The notes beneath the pieces were generated by a model, which worked only from the letters and a program-made list of their open reading frames with translations, was not told the origin of the DNA and did not search any database. This document shows, piece by piece, positions 50,944 to 59,499 of a stretch of DNA of 64,000 bases. Both the position numbers and the translations under genes were made by a program. The stretch is from Agrobacterium tumefaciens_K. GTDB taxonomy: Bacteria > Pseudomonadota > Alphaproteobacteria > Rhizobiales > Rhizobiaceae. The stretch spans positions 1,860,001 to 1,924,000 of the forward strand of contig NZ_JAOEGC010000001.1 in NCBI RefSeq assembly GCF_031801495.1, written 5' to 3'. The number at the start of each line of letters is the position of its first letter. Position 1 is the stretch's first letter.

Positions 50944-51810
50944 ATGAAAATCGGGGTTCATCCCAACAATCTGCATCTGCGACTTGCCCGGCTCTGGCCG
51001 GGCGCATTCGCGGCATTCGATCCGCAGTTCGTCTTTTATCGTGAGGGGCGGGATACCGCGTCGCTGTTGGAAAAAGGCGAGATTCATTTTGGCGGGACGG
51101 GTTCGACGCCGCCGATAGAAGCAGATTCCCGCGGTCTTGGGGCCGCCTATATCGCGGCTTCCGCGCCGCGGCCCGCGAATGGCGCGATCCTTGTTCGCAA
51201 GGACAGTCCGGTCCACACGGTCGCCGATCTGGCGGGCAAGCGGGTTTCGCTGATCGACGGTTCCTTTCATACCTATCTTCTGGCCCGAAGCCTGGAGGGC
51301 GAGGGGCTTGGCCTTGCCGATGTGACGCGGATCGAAAGCGGCGACAGCGATAGCCTGCGCGATCTGGTCGAAGGTCGCGTCGAGGCGTGGGTGACGATGT
51401 CGCCCCGGCTTGAAAAGGCGCTTGGCCATGAGGCGTTGCGGCTGCTGGTCCGTTGCGGTTCCACCATCCCCAACCGTTCGCTGTTCTGGACACTGGAACG
51501 TCACGGGCTGGATGTGGAAACGGTCGATGCCATCGCTGCCGAACTCGACCGGATCGGTAGAGAGGTCACGGCGGATGTTGCACGTGCTGCGGAACTTCTG
51601 GCAAATGAACCGGGCAGCGAAGGGGACGCGCAGTTCTGGGAAAAGGTGCTGCTTTCTCGAGACCTTTCGGTCGTGCCCGCTGGTCCCGAAATCCTTGCCG
51701 AACAGAGGCAGGAGGCTGATACCCTTTACAGACACGGCCATTTTTCAAGTCCTGTTCTGACCGGCCGACACAGCGAAAGCCCTGCCGAAAGCCTTGGAGA
51801 CGGACGATGA
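50944..51810 (+). CDS. Leaderless SsuA/NMT1-fold binding protein of a putative organosulfur operon
   Basis: A 288-residue protein of the periplasmic-binding type II fold seen in SsuA, TauA and NMT1 proteins (LVRKDSPVHTVADLAGKRVS, DSLRDLVEGRVEAWVTMSPR). The ATG at 50944 has GAGGAG 5-10 nt before it. No signal peptide or membrane anchor is present; the upstream in-frame sequence is AT-rich and crosses the operator repeat. It may therefore act in the cytoplasm, as DszB-type desulfinases of this fold do. However, it lacks a cysteine in the N-terminal region where DszB has its nucleophile. Its stop overlaps the next gene in ATGA. Function unknown; a substrate carrier, enzyme or scaffold for the monooxygenase are options. 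Confidence 0.8.
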   Translation: MKIGVHPNNLHLRLARLWPGAFAAFDPQFVFYREGRDTASLLEKGEIHFGGTGSTPPIEADSRGLGAAYIAASAPRPANGAILVRKDSPVHTVADLAGKRVSLIDGSFHTYLLARSLEGEGLGLADVTRIESGDSDSLRDLVEGRVEAWVTMSPRLEKALGHEALRLLVRCGSTIPNRSLFWTLERHGLDVETVDAIAAELDRIGREVTADVARAAELLANEPGSEGDAQFWEKVLLSRDLSVVPAGPEILAEQRQEADTLYRHGHFSSPVLTGRHSESPAESLGDGR

Positions 51811-52940
51811 ATGTTTTCTGGTACATGTGCGCTCCCGATGGAGCCTATCCATGGCAGCCGGAAGGGTCGCGCAAGGTCGATCTCGGTTATTACAAGCAGC
51901 TTGCTCTGGCCTATGACCAGCTCGGTTACACAGGCGCGCTGTTTGCGACAGGCGCGCACGACGTCTGGGTTCTGGCGGGCGCGCTTCTCTCCTATACGGA
52001 GCGGCTGAAGCTGCTGGTCGCCGTTCATCCGGGGCTCGTTGCGCCGACTTTGCTCGGCAAGATGGCGGCGACGCTTCAGGAGTTTTCGCGCGGGCGACTG
52101 CTGATCAATGTCGTTTCCGGTGATGCGAAGATGCTCGGCGCTTACGGCATGACCCTGCCGCACGATGAGCGCTACGATATGGCGGATGAATATCTCCAGA
52201 TATGGCATCGCCTTTTTGCTGGCGACACCGTGAATTTCGACGGCAGATATTTCAAGACGGAGGGGGCGAAGCTCGCGCTTCCGGTGGGGCAGGGTGGCAT
52301 CGAGCCGCCGCCGCTGTGGTTCGGCGGCTCGTCCGACAAGGCCATCGACGTTGCGGCGAAACACGTCGAAACCTATCTCTCCTGGGGGGAAACGCCGGAA
52401 CAGATCGGCGCGAAGGTCGAGATTGTGAAGGCGCGGGCGGAAAAGCTCGGTCGCACGCTCGAATATGGCATTCGCCTTTATGTCATCGTACGAGATACGG
52501 ATGAGGAAGCGTGGGATGCCGCGGGCGACCTCTACAAACGCATGGATGCGACGGCGATTGCCGCTAACCAGCGTTTCGTCGGAAAAACGGACAGCGTCGG
52601 CCAGCAGCGCATGACGGCCATGCATGGTGGCAACATGCCGGACGATCTGCGCGATCTGGAAATCGCTCCAAACCTCTGGGCAGGCATCGGCCTTGTGCGT
52701 CCGGGGCCGGGAACCGCCATCGTCGGTTCGCCGGATACCGTCATCCGCACACTGGAAGCCTACCGAAAGGCCGGGGTGGAGACCTTCATTCTTTCCGGCA
52801 TGCCCCTGCTTGAGGAAGCGTTCCGTTTCGGCGAAAAGGTTCTGCCGCGTCTCGATGTGTCGCGTGAGGTGTCGGCGGCAAAACAGTTTACCTGGTCTAC
52901 TCTTTTCGACCGTGACCTTTCCGCCGCGAAAGCATCGTGA
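51807..52940 (+). CDS. SsuD-like FMNH2-dependent sulfonate monooxygenase (LLM family)
   Basis: A 377-residue luciferase-like monooxygenase close to alkanesulfonate monooxygenase SsuD. Shared segments: GSRKVDLGYYKQLALAYDQL, KMAATLQEFSRGRLLINVVS, LWFGGSSDKAIDVAAKHVET, KTDSVGQQRMTAMHGG and NLWAGIGLVRPGPGTAIVGS. Arg223 matches the SsuD active-site Arg226, but Tyr225 stands where SsuD has the catalytic His228 (IRLYVIVRDT versus IRLHVIVRET). That points to an altered substrate or mechanism. It should release sulfite or another group from a small organosulfur compound. It needs a flavin reductase; none is in this operon, though smoA is 6 kb away. It is coupled to the gene before it by a 4-nt overlap. 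Confidence 0.9.
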   Translation: MNVFWYMCAPDGAYPWQPEGSRKVDLGYYKQLALAYDQLGYTGALFATGAHDVWVLAGALLSYTERLKLLVAVHPGLVAPTLLGKMAATLQEFSRGRLLINVVSGDAKMLGAYGMTLPHDERYDMADEYLQIWHRLFAGDTVNFDGRYFKTEGAKLALPVGQGGIEPPPLWFGGSSDKAIDVAAKHVETYLSWGETPEQIGAKVEIVKARAEKLGRTLEYGIRLYVIVRDTDEEAWDAAGDLYKRMDATAIAANQRFVGKTDSVGQQRMTAMHGGNMPDDLRDLEIAPNLWAGIGLVRPGPGTAIVGSPDTVIRTLEAYRKAGVETFILSGMPLLEEAFRFGEKVLPRLDVSREVSAAKQFTWSTLFDRDLSAAKAS

Positions 52941-52971
52941 GGGAACACGCTGTGAAATTGGAAATTCAACG

Positions 52972-54804
52972 ATGACGGCAACGCCAGTGACAACAGCATC
53001 GGGGCAGAACGTGGCCTTCGGCAAGGCGGCCGGGAAAGCTCTCGCTGTTCTCGATGCAGCGTTGGGTGGGGTCGCCGCGACGCTGCTGGCGGTGCTTCTT
53101 GTCGTGGTGCTGGCCAATGTCGGCCTGCGTTATCTTTTCCATACCGGTTTCATCGGTGCGGAAGATCTCGGCATCTGGCTGCATGTCGCCTTGATCGCCG
53201 TGGGAGCGCCGCTCAGCCTCAAAAGCGCGCTTGCCATGCGGCTGGATGTGTTCGTGCGTTTTCTCCCCGACCGCTTTCATGCGGTTGCGGAAACGCTGGC
53301 GGACGCCTTCTCATTCGTCGCCGCCCTTATCCTGCTGTTCGGCGGCTCGGAAATCGCGACGATGCTCGGTGGCGTTTCGCCCACACTCGGCCTGCCGGAG
53401 TGGGTGCGTTTCGGTTTTCTCGGTATCGGTGGCGGACTGATCCTTGTCTATCTCTTCTTGCAACGCTTCTCCGAAGGCAAACCCGTTGCGGTCATCCTGT
53501 CGCTCGTCATTGCGTTTTCGTGCTATTTGGGCCTGCCGGAACTGTTCGTGGACACCACGTTGCCGCCGAGCCTTTTCCTGGCGCTAACGGCAGCTATCGG
53601 CCTCGTTCTTGCCGCGCCGCTGGCACACGCCTTTCTGTCGGCTGCCTTTGTCGCTATCGTCTTCGGAAGCTCGCTGCCGGAACCGGCCATCGTTTCCACC
53701 ACCGTCACTGGCATGTCGAAGTTTCTGCTGCTTGCCATTCCGTTCTTCCTGCTGGCAGGAAGCCTGCTGACGGAATCGGGCGTTGCAAACCAGCTGGTAC
53801 GTTTTGCCGCCTCCATGGTCGGCCATCGCCGTGCCGGTCTTGCCCAGACAACGCTTCTGACCAGCGTGCTCTTTTCCGGCGCATCCGGTTCCTCCGTCGC
53901 CAATGCCGCGTTCGGCGCATCCACCTTCCAGCCGGAACTGGTCAAGCACGGTTATCCTCCGGCGCAGGCCGGTGCGATCATTGCGGCCACCTCCGTGTTG
54001 GATAACGTGATCCCGCCGTCCATCGCGTTCCTCATTCTGGCCACGGCCACCAATCTTTCGGTCGGTTCGCTTCTGGTCGGTGGTTTTTTCGCAGGCGGGT
54101 TGATGGCACTTTGCCTTGCCGTCGCCATCCATTTCTCCGTTCGCTCGGTCAAGACGCTGCCAAGGGCGAGTGGTGACGAGCGTTGGCGCTCGGCTGTTGC
54201 TGCCATACCGGCCTTTGGCCTTGGTATCATCGTCGTCGTCGGCATCCGCATCGGCATAGTGACCACGACGGAAGCGGCAGCGCTTGCAGCACTCTACACG
54301 TTGCTTCTCGGCCTCGGTTACAGGCTGGGTGCAAAACGCATCTTCGCAACCTTTCGCCAGTCCGGCGCGGAAGCCGCCGCCATCGGTCTGCTGATTGGAA
54401 CCGCCGGTCCCTTTGCCTTCCTGCTTGCGGTTGACAACGTGTCCGGGCTGGTCACGGATTTTGTCACGATGCTCGGCGGCAGCAAGATCGCCGTGCTCCT
54501 GCTCTCCAACCTGATCCTGCTTGTGGTCGGGCTGGTGCTGGATATCGGTGCCGCCATTCTGCTGTTCGGGCCAATCCTGCTTCCGGCGGCGGTTGCTGCG
54601 GGCATCGATCCCATACACTTCGGCGTCATTCTGGTGGTCAACCTGATGATCCACGGCCTGACGCCGCCGCTTGGCATGCTGATCTTCGTGGTCAGCGGCG
54701 TGACGCGCGTACCGGCGACGGCGATTTTCCGCGCAGTCGTTCCCTATCTTCTTTCTCTTCTCGCTTCCCTCGCCATTTTGTGCGTGTGGGCCGTTCTTTT
54801 CTGA
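52972..54804 (+). CDS. TRAP transporter fused DctQ-DctM permease
   Basis: A 610-residue fusion. The DctQ small-subunit domain takes about residues 1-165 (four helices; IGAEDLGIWLHVALIAVGAP). The 12-helix DctM domain follows from about 200 (AIPFFLLAGSLLTESGVANQ, LFSGASGSSVANAAFGAST, VIPPSIAFLILATATNLSVG, GLTPPLGMLIFVVSGVTRVP). The ATG at 52972 has GGAAA upstream; the longer frame lies within the monooxygenase gene. It works with the DctP protein encoded next. A TRAP importer dedicated to a sulfonate-type monooxygenase operon is less common than an ABC importer such as SsuABC. Confidence 0.92.
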   Translation: MTATPVTTASGQNVAFGKAAGKALAVLDAALGGVAATLLAVLLVVVLANVGLRYLFHTGFIGAEDLGIWLHVALIAVGAPLSLKSALAMRLDVFVRFLPDRFHAVAETLADAFSFVAALILLFGGSEIATMLGGVSPTLGLPEWVRFGFLGIGGGLILVYLFLQRFSEGKPVAVILSLVIAFSCYLGLPELFVDTTLPPSLFLALTAAIGLVLAAPLAHAFLSAAFVAIVFGSSLPEPAIVSTTVTGMSKFLLLAIPFFLLAGSLLTESGVANQLVRFAASMVGHRRAGLAQTTLLTSVLFSGASGSSVANAAFGASTFQPELVKHGYPPAQAGAIIAATSVLDNVIPPSIAFLILATATNLSVGSLLVGGFFAGGLMALCLAVAIHFSVRSVKTLPRASGDERWRSAVAAIPAFGLGIIVVVGIRIGIVTTTEAAALAALYTLLLGLGYRLGAKRIFATFRQSGAEAAAIGLLIGTAGPFAFLLAVDNVSGLVTDFVTMLGGSKIAVLLLSNLILLVVGLVLDIGAAILLFGPILLPAAVAAGIDPIHFGVILVVNLMIHGLTPPLGMLIFVVSGVTRVPATAIFRAVVPYLLSLLASLAILCVWAVLF

Positions 54805-54818
54805 AACCGGGGCTTAAA

Positions 54819-55817
54819 ATGACGATCATCAACCGACGCAATCTCCTGAAAATATCTGCCGCAGGCGCGACTGCTCTGGCAGCGCCCTCTTTCGTGCGCA
54901 CTGCCAGCGCAAGAACCCGCAACCTGACGGTCGCCTCTCTGTTTGCCGACGACAAGCCGGAAACGAAAATCTGGGTGAAGATCAGCGAACTGGTGGAAGC
55001 CAGGCTTCCGGGCCGCTTCAAGTTCAACATCGTCAAGAGCGGTGCGCTTGGCGGTGAAAAGGAAGTGGCCGAGGGTGTACGCCTCGGCTCCATCCAGGCC
55101 AGCCTTTCCACCGTCTCGTCGCTGTCCGGCTGGGTGCCGGAATTGCAGATCCTCGATTTGCCGTTCCTGTTCCGTGATGCCGATCACGTTCGCAAGGTGG
55201 TGACGGGCGAAACCGGCGCCGATCTGAAGACCAGACTTGCCGCGCAGCAGTTCGTGGCCGTCGATTTCATCAATTACGGTGCACGTCACCTTCTGACCAA
55301 GGAGCCCGTTACGAAGCCGGAAGAACTGAAGGGCAAGAAGATCCGCGTCATCCAGAGCCCTCTGCACACGAAACTCTGGAGTGCCTTCGGCACGACGCCG
55401 GTTGGTGTTCCGATCACGGAGACGTACAACTCGCTTGCCACGGGCGTTGCCGATGCCATGGACCTGACGAAATCCGCCTATGCCGGTTTCAAGCTCTATG
55501 AAGTCGTGCCCTACATGACCGAGACGGGTCACATCTGGGCTTCGGGCGTCGTCTACTACGGTGCCGGTTTCTGGAACCAGCTGGATGACGAGGAAAAGAA
55601 GGTGCTGTCCGAGGCTTCGACCGAAGGCGCGCTCTATTTCAACCAGCTCATCGTTGAAGATGAGACGAAGTCGGTGGAACTGGCGCTTTCCAAGGGTGGC
55701 AAGTTGCTGAAGCCGGAAGCCTTGGATGAATGGCGCAAGGGCGCGCAGGGCGTCTGGCAGGATTTCGCCGGAACCGTCGGCGGCATCGACAGGATCCACG
55801 CTGTCCAGTCTGCATAA
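54819..55817 (+). CDS. TRAP transporter substrate-binding protein (DctP family, Tat signal)
   Basis: A 332-residue periplasmic binding protein. The N terminus has a twin-arginine motif (NRRNLLKIS) and a hydrophobic Ala-rich stretch, cleaved near TASA. DctP features: LPFLFRDADHVRKVVTGETG, KGKKIRVIQSPLHTKLWSAF with the conserved carboxylate-binding arginine region, and VPITETYNSLATGVADAMDL. The start at 54819 is chosen because it begins at the signal peptide. It is the last gene of the organosulfur-type operon and is followed by a terminator at 55846-55876. A conserved arginine suggests an acid ligand, such as a sulfonate or carboxylate. Confidence 0.9.
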   Translation: MTIINRRNLLKISAAGATALAAPSFVRTASARTRNLTVASLFADDKPETKIWVKISELVEARLPGRFKFNIVKSGALGGEKEVAEGVRLGSIQASLSTVSSLSGWVPELQILDLPFLFRDADHVRKVVTGETGADLKTRLAAQQFVAVDFINYGARHLLTKEPVTKPEELKGKKIRVIQSPLHTKLWSAFGTTPVGVPITETYNSLATGVADAMDLTKSAYAGFKLYEVVPYMTETGHIWASGVVYYGAGFWNQLDDEEKKVLSEASTEGALYFNQLIVEDETKSVELALSKGGKLLKPEALDEWRKGAQGVWQDFAGTVGGIDRIHAVQSA

Positions 55818-55845
55818 GGTTTTCGCAAGGACTTTCTGACGTAAT

Positions 55846-55876
55846 CCCGTGCATCCGAAAGGCGGCGCGGGGTTTT
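55846..55876 (+). terminator. Terminator after the TRAP operon
   Basis: CCCGTGC (55846-55852) pairs with GCGCGGG (55865-55871), including one G-U, followed by G and TTTT. It is 28 bp after the DctP stop. Confidence 0.7.
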
Positions 55877-55919
55877 CTTGTTCGACCCCAGTGCGCCTCG
55901 GGAAGTGCGCTCCTCGGGG

Positions 55920-55952
55920 AAAAACGCGCCGGCGGAATGATCTGCCGGCGCG
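55920..55952 (-). terminator. Terminator after the semialdehyde dehydrogenase gene
   Basis: CGCGCCGGC (55925-55933) and GCCGGCGCG (55944-55952) form a perfect 9-bp stem; the minus-strand RNA then runs into five U residues (55924-55920). It ends the gene at 55962-57473. Confidence 0.85.
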
Positions 55953-55961
55953 CGTATGAAA

Positions 55962-57473
55962 TCAGCCGAGATCCTGCGGCAGAACGTCTGCCGGGATGTT
56001 CTGATAGGATACCGGACGCAGGAAGCGGCGGATCGACATGGTGCCGACCGAAGTCGCGCCGAAGTTCGTGGAAGCCGGGTATGGGCCGCCGTGAACCATG
56101 GCCTCGGAAACCTCTACACCTGTCGGGAAGCCGTTTGCGAGAACGCGGCCAGCCTTGCGCTCCAGAATCGGCAGCAGCTTGCGGCCGAGTTCGGCATCGC
56201 CCGCGTCGAGATGCATCGTCGCAGTGAGCTGACCTTCGAAGCTCTTGGCGACCTCAAGCATTTCGTCGACGCTGTCCACCGTGACGATCAGGCCGAGCGG
56301 GCCGAAGACTTCTTCGGAAAGCGCATGGTTTGCCAGCCAGTCCTTGGCGGAAACCCGGAACAGGTAAGGTGTTGCGTTGCGCAGGTTGCAGGTCGTGGTC
56401 AGAACGTCACGTACGCCGTTGCCAGCTGCGATGCGGTCGGCGCCATCACGGTAAGCGGACGCGATACCGTCCGTGAGCATGACCTGCGGGCCGACTTCGG
56501 AGAGAGCGGCGCGGGCCGTCTCGGCGATGGCGTCGGCCTGCGAGGACAGGATGACTGCAATGCCGGGGTTGGTGCAGAACTGACCTGCGCCCATGGTGAG
56601 CGAACCCGCCCAGCCCTTGGCAATCGCTTCGCCGCGTGCGGAAACGGCTTCCGGCAACAGGAACATCGGGTTGACGGAGCCGAGTTCGCCGAAGAACGGG
56701 ATAGGTTCCGGGCGCTGTGCGCAGAGGTCGAAGAGGGCGCGACCGCCAGCCAGCGAGCCGGTGAAGCCGACAGCCTTGATGCGTGGATGCTGCACGAGAG
56801 CCGAGCCGACATCGCGACGGCCGCCCTGGATCAGTGAGAACACGCCTGGGTGCAGATTGTGCTTCTTGACGGCAGCCAGCACGGCTTCAGCGACGATTTC
56901 GCCGGTGCCCGGGTGGGCGGAATGGCCCTTGACGACGACGGGGCAGCCAGCGGCGAGCGCGGCAGCGGTATCACCGCCAGCCGTGGAGAAGGCGAGCGGG
57001 AAGTTGGATGCACCGAAGACGGCGACAGGGCCGATCGGGCGCTGCATCAGGCGGATATCCGGGCGCGGCAACGGCTGGCGATCCGGCAGGGCAACATCAT
57101 GGCGGCGGTCGAGGTATTCGCCGTTGCGGATATGCGAAGCGAACAGGCGCAGCTGACCAACGGTGCGGCCGCGCTCGCCCTGAAGGCGACCGGCAGGCAA
57201 GCCGGTTTCGGCCGAGCCGATTTCGGTGATCGCGTCGGCGCGTGCTTCGATCTCGTCGGCAATGGTGTCGAGGAATGCGGCGCGCTGTTCGCGCGTCGTG
57301 TAGCCGTAGCTCCAGAATGCGTCTTCTGCTGCTTCACAGGCCTGGTTTACCAGGTCGACGGTGCCGACCGAAAAGTCGAAAGCCTCGCCAGTCGCCGGTT
57401 CGCTACGGAACTTCGCTTCCGTTGCGACCCACTCTCCTGCGACGAGATGTTTGCCATGCGGCTTGAAACTCAT
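55962..57473 (-). CDS. Alpha-ketoglutarate semialdehyde dehydrogenase (2,5-dioxopentanoate dehydrogenase)
   Basis: A 503-residue aldehyde dehydrogenase. The ATG at 57473 follows AGGGAAG; an upstream frame to 57563 has no site. Catalytic features: the NAD segment VAVFGASNFPLAFSTAGGDT, Glu in FFGELGSVNPMFLLP, and the nucleophilic Cys in GAGQFCTNPGI. These last two motifs (ELGSxNP, QFCTNPG) mark the ketoglutarate-semialdehyde group used at the end of oxidative pentose, hexarate and hydroxyproline degradation, yielding 2-oxoglutarate. It is transcribed alone, divergent from the M14 peptidase gene across 285 bp. Confidence 0.88.
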   Translation of the reverse strand: MSFKPHGKHLVAGEWVATEAKFRSEPATGEAFDFSVGTVDLVNQACEAAEDAFWSYGYTTREQRAAFLDTIADEIEARADAITEIGSAETGLPAGRLQGERGRTVGQLRLFASHIRNGEYLDRRHDVALPDRQPLPRPDIRLMQRPIGPVAVFGASNFPLAFSTAGGDTAAALAAGCPVVVKGHSAHPGTGEIVAEAVLAAVKKHNLHPGVFSLIQGGRRDVGSALVQHPRIKAVGFTGSLAGGRALFDLCAQRPEPIPFFGELGSVNPMFLLPEAVSARGEAIAKGWAGSLTMGAGQFCTNPGIAVILSSQADAIAETARAALSEVGPQVMLTDGIASAYRDGADRIAAGNGVRDVLTTTCNLRNATPYLFRVSAKDWLANHALSEEVFGPLGLIVTVDSVDEMLEVAKSFEGQLTATMHLDAGDAELGRKLLPILERKAGRVLANGFPTGVEVSEAMVHGGPYPASTNFGATSVGTMSIRRFLRPVSYQNIPADVLPQDLG

Positions 57474-57758
57474 TGTGCTCTTCCCTGAAAATCGAAACCT
57501 GTGTGGAATATCCACCCGATACCTGACGGCAGAACCGGAAGGCGGCAACTTCGCGCCCTCCATGCGATCCTTGTCCGGTTGCCCTCTGCCTTAACTCGTG
57601 TGGAGCGTTGGCGAAAGACGCTTTATGAACTATTTGCCCGAAAAAGTGTGATTATTTGAAGACGGTGCGTCAACGCAGCGACACTTATGTCCGGGCTTGC
57701 AGCATGGTTTCGTTGCCGGTACCGATTATTTCCATGCCGCACATTTTGACAGGATCTC

Positions 57759-59495
57759 ATGACCGTCATCTTCGAAAAAAACTTCGTTCGAACGCTGACC
57801 CGGCTGGTGGAGCGAGTGCAGCCCGGGAAACGCCTGCAGCTCTGGACATTCGATGACCGTAAAAACCGACAACAGGCGGAAGAAAGACTGGCGAAGCAGG
57901 GCGTGACTGCGCGGATCCGTAGCGCCTACAAGCCCTTGCTGCACGCCTTCATCGAGGAAATCGACCTTACAGGCGTGGAGCGCCTGCAAATTCTCTATCC
58001 GGTTCACGCCGCCGCGCCGCAGAATCGTTTCCTGCTGGAAGCCTATCCATTGGCGGCGATGATCGGAGATAGAAAGATCGATTTCATTGCCCGGGGCGAT
58101 GGTGAGCTTCACTATGACGTCGTGCTGGAAACGGTGGATGGAAAGAAAAGCCTGCGGGTTTTCGCGCCGAACCACCTTCATGTCGACGCCGTGGGGGAGA
58201 CGAACCTTTCGCCGACCGGTTGGCTGATCGAAGATGACGAAGGTCCGGGTAACCGGCTTGAGACGGAGTTTGAACTGCTGTTCGGCCAAGCCATGGCGGC
58301 GATTGCCCGTCACGATTGGGGTGAGCAGGAACCCTACTTTGACGAGTTGAATATCGGCATCCGCCTGCCGGTTGAGGATAAAGACCTGCCGGTCGGCGAC
58401 GAGGTTCTGAGCCTTCGCGAAGCGCTGCATGAGGATTTCTATTTTTCGCTGCTGGAGTTCTTCCAGAAAAAATCCGGCCGCCCATCGGGGGATCGCGGTT
58501 TGCAGCCGGGCCAGATCGTGCCGGAAATCGTCGCGTCCAATGACGAGGTTTCGGTAAGGATAGAGACGCGGCCGCTTTCTGCGCTGTCTTTCGATGGCGT
58601 GCCGCAGCAACTGGATGACGCGGAAGCACCGCTTGGGTTCAGCGATGTTGCGGCTTCTATCGATGCCATTGGCGCTGTTACCTTCGACACGGATACCCGC
58701 TCGGGCAGAGTGGTGAAGGCATGTTATGTAAAAGGAACCGATTTTCCGGTGATGATAAGCGCCGGGCAGCACGCTAATGAAACCACGGGTGTTGCCGGAG
58801 CCTTACGGGCGGCAAACAGACTTGTCAGGCGGGAAGGGGCGCATTTCACCCTTTCGCCGATGGAAAACCCGGATGGTTACGCACTGCATCAAAGACTTCG
58901 GCGGGACAATCCCCGCCATATGCACCACGCCGCCCGTTATACCGCCTTTGGCGACGATCTCGAATATCGGATCGCAGCAGATGGCGCGATGCCATCACAT
59001 GAAACGGCGATCCGCCATAAGGCGCGGCAGTTGAGTGGCGCGCACCTTCATCTCAATCTGCATGGTTACCCGGCGCATGAATGGACACGGCCATTTTCCG
59101 GTTATGTGCCTCGCAATTTCGGCGCATGGACTTTGCCGAAAGGGTTCTTCCTGATCGCCCGCCATCATGCGGGATGGGCCAACGAAACCGAAAAACTTCT
59201 GGATGCGGTGACGCGACATCTGATGACCGTTCCGGGCCTGATGGAAAACAACGTCAGGCAGATCGCGCTTTACGAAGCCCATGCTGGCAGGACGGGATTC
59301 CGTTTCATCAATGGCTTTCCCTGTTTCGTGTCGGAGGATCAGCGCGGCATCGTTCCGATCACGCTGATCACGGAATATCCGGACGAAACCGTCTATGGCG
59401 TCGCCTTCCGCGCCGGTCATGCGGCGCAGATGGAGACGGTGCTGGCCGCCTACGATGCCTGGCAGGAGATCGCGGCCAACATCGAAGTCGCCTGA
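57759..59495 (+). CDS. M14-family zinc carboxypeptidase-like protein with long N-terminal region
   Basis: A 578-residue protein. The C-terminal half (about 320-560) is an M14 metallopeptidase domain: the first zinc ligands are His338 and Glu341 in SAGQHANETTG, and the third His lies in AHLHLNLHGYPAHEW. A catalytic Glu may lie in LITEYPDETVYG. Residues 1-315 match no family I recognise; they contain YPVHAAAPQNRFLLEAYPLA and several acidic loops. No signal peptide is visible. It stands alone between a dehydrogenase and a uxuA gene; its stop is 4 bp from the convergent uxuA stop. Substrate unknown. Confidence 0.82.
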   Translation: MTVIFEKNFVRTLTRLVERVQPGKRLQLWTFDDRKNRQQAEERLAKQGVTARIRSAYKPLLHAFIEEIDLTGVERLQILYPVHAAAPQNRFLLEAYPLAAMIGDRKIDFIARGDGELHYDVVLETVDGKKSLRVFAPNHLHVDAVGETNLSPTGWLIEDDEGPGNRLETEFELLFGQAMAAIARHDWGEQEPYFDELNIGIRLPVEDKDLPVGDEVLSLREALHEDFYFSLLEFFQKKSGRPSGDRGLQPGQIVPEIVASNDEVSVRIETRPLSALSFDGVPQQLDDAEAPLGFSDVAASIDAIGAVTFDTDTRSGRVVKACYVKGTDFPVMISAGQHANETTGVAGALRAANRLVRREGAHFTLSPMENPDGYALHQRLRRDNPRHMHHAARYTAFGDDLEYRIAADGAMPSHETAIRHKARQLSGAHLHLNLHGYPAHEWTRPFSGYVPRNFGAWTLPKGFFLIARHHAGWANETEKLLDAVTRHLMTVPGLMENNVRQIALYEAHAGRTGFRFINGFPCFVSEDQRGIVPITLITEYPDETVYGVAFRAGHAAQMETVLAAYDAWQEIAANIEVA

Positions 59496-59499
59496 AACG

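Noticed and set aside
53584..54654. 356-codon minus-strand frame opposite the TRAP permease
   Set aside because: Highly polar mirror of a 12-helix membrane protein; no supporting motif.
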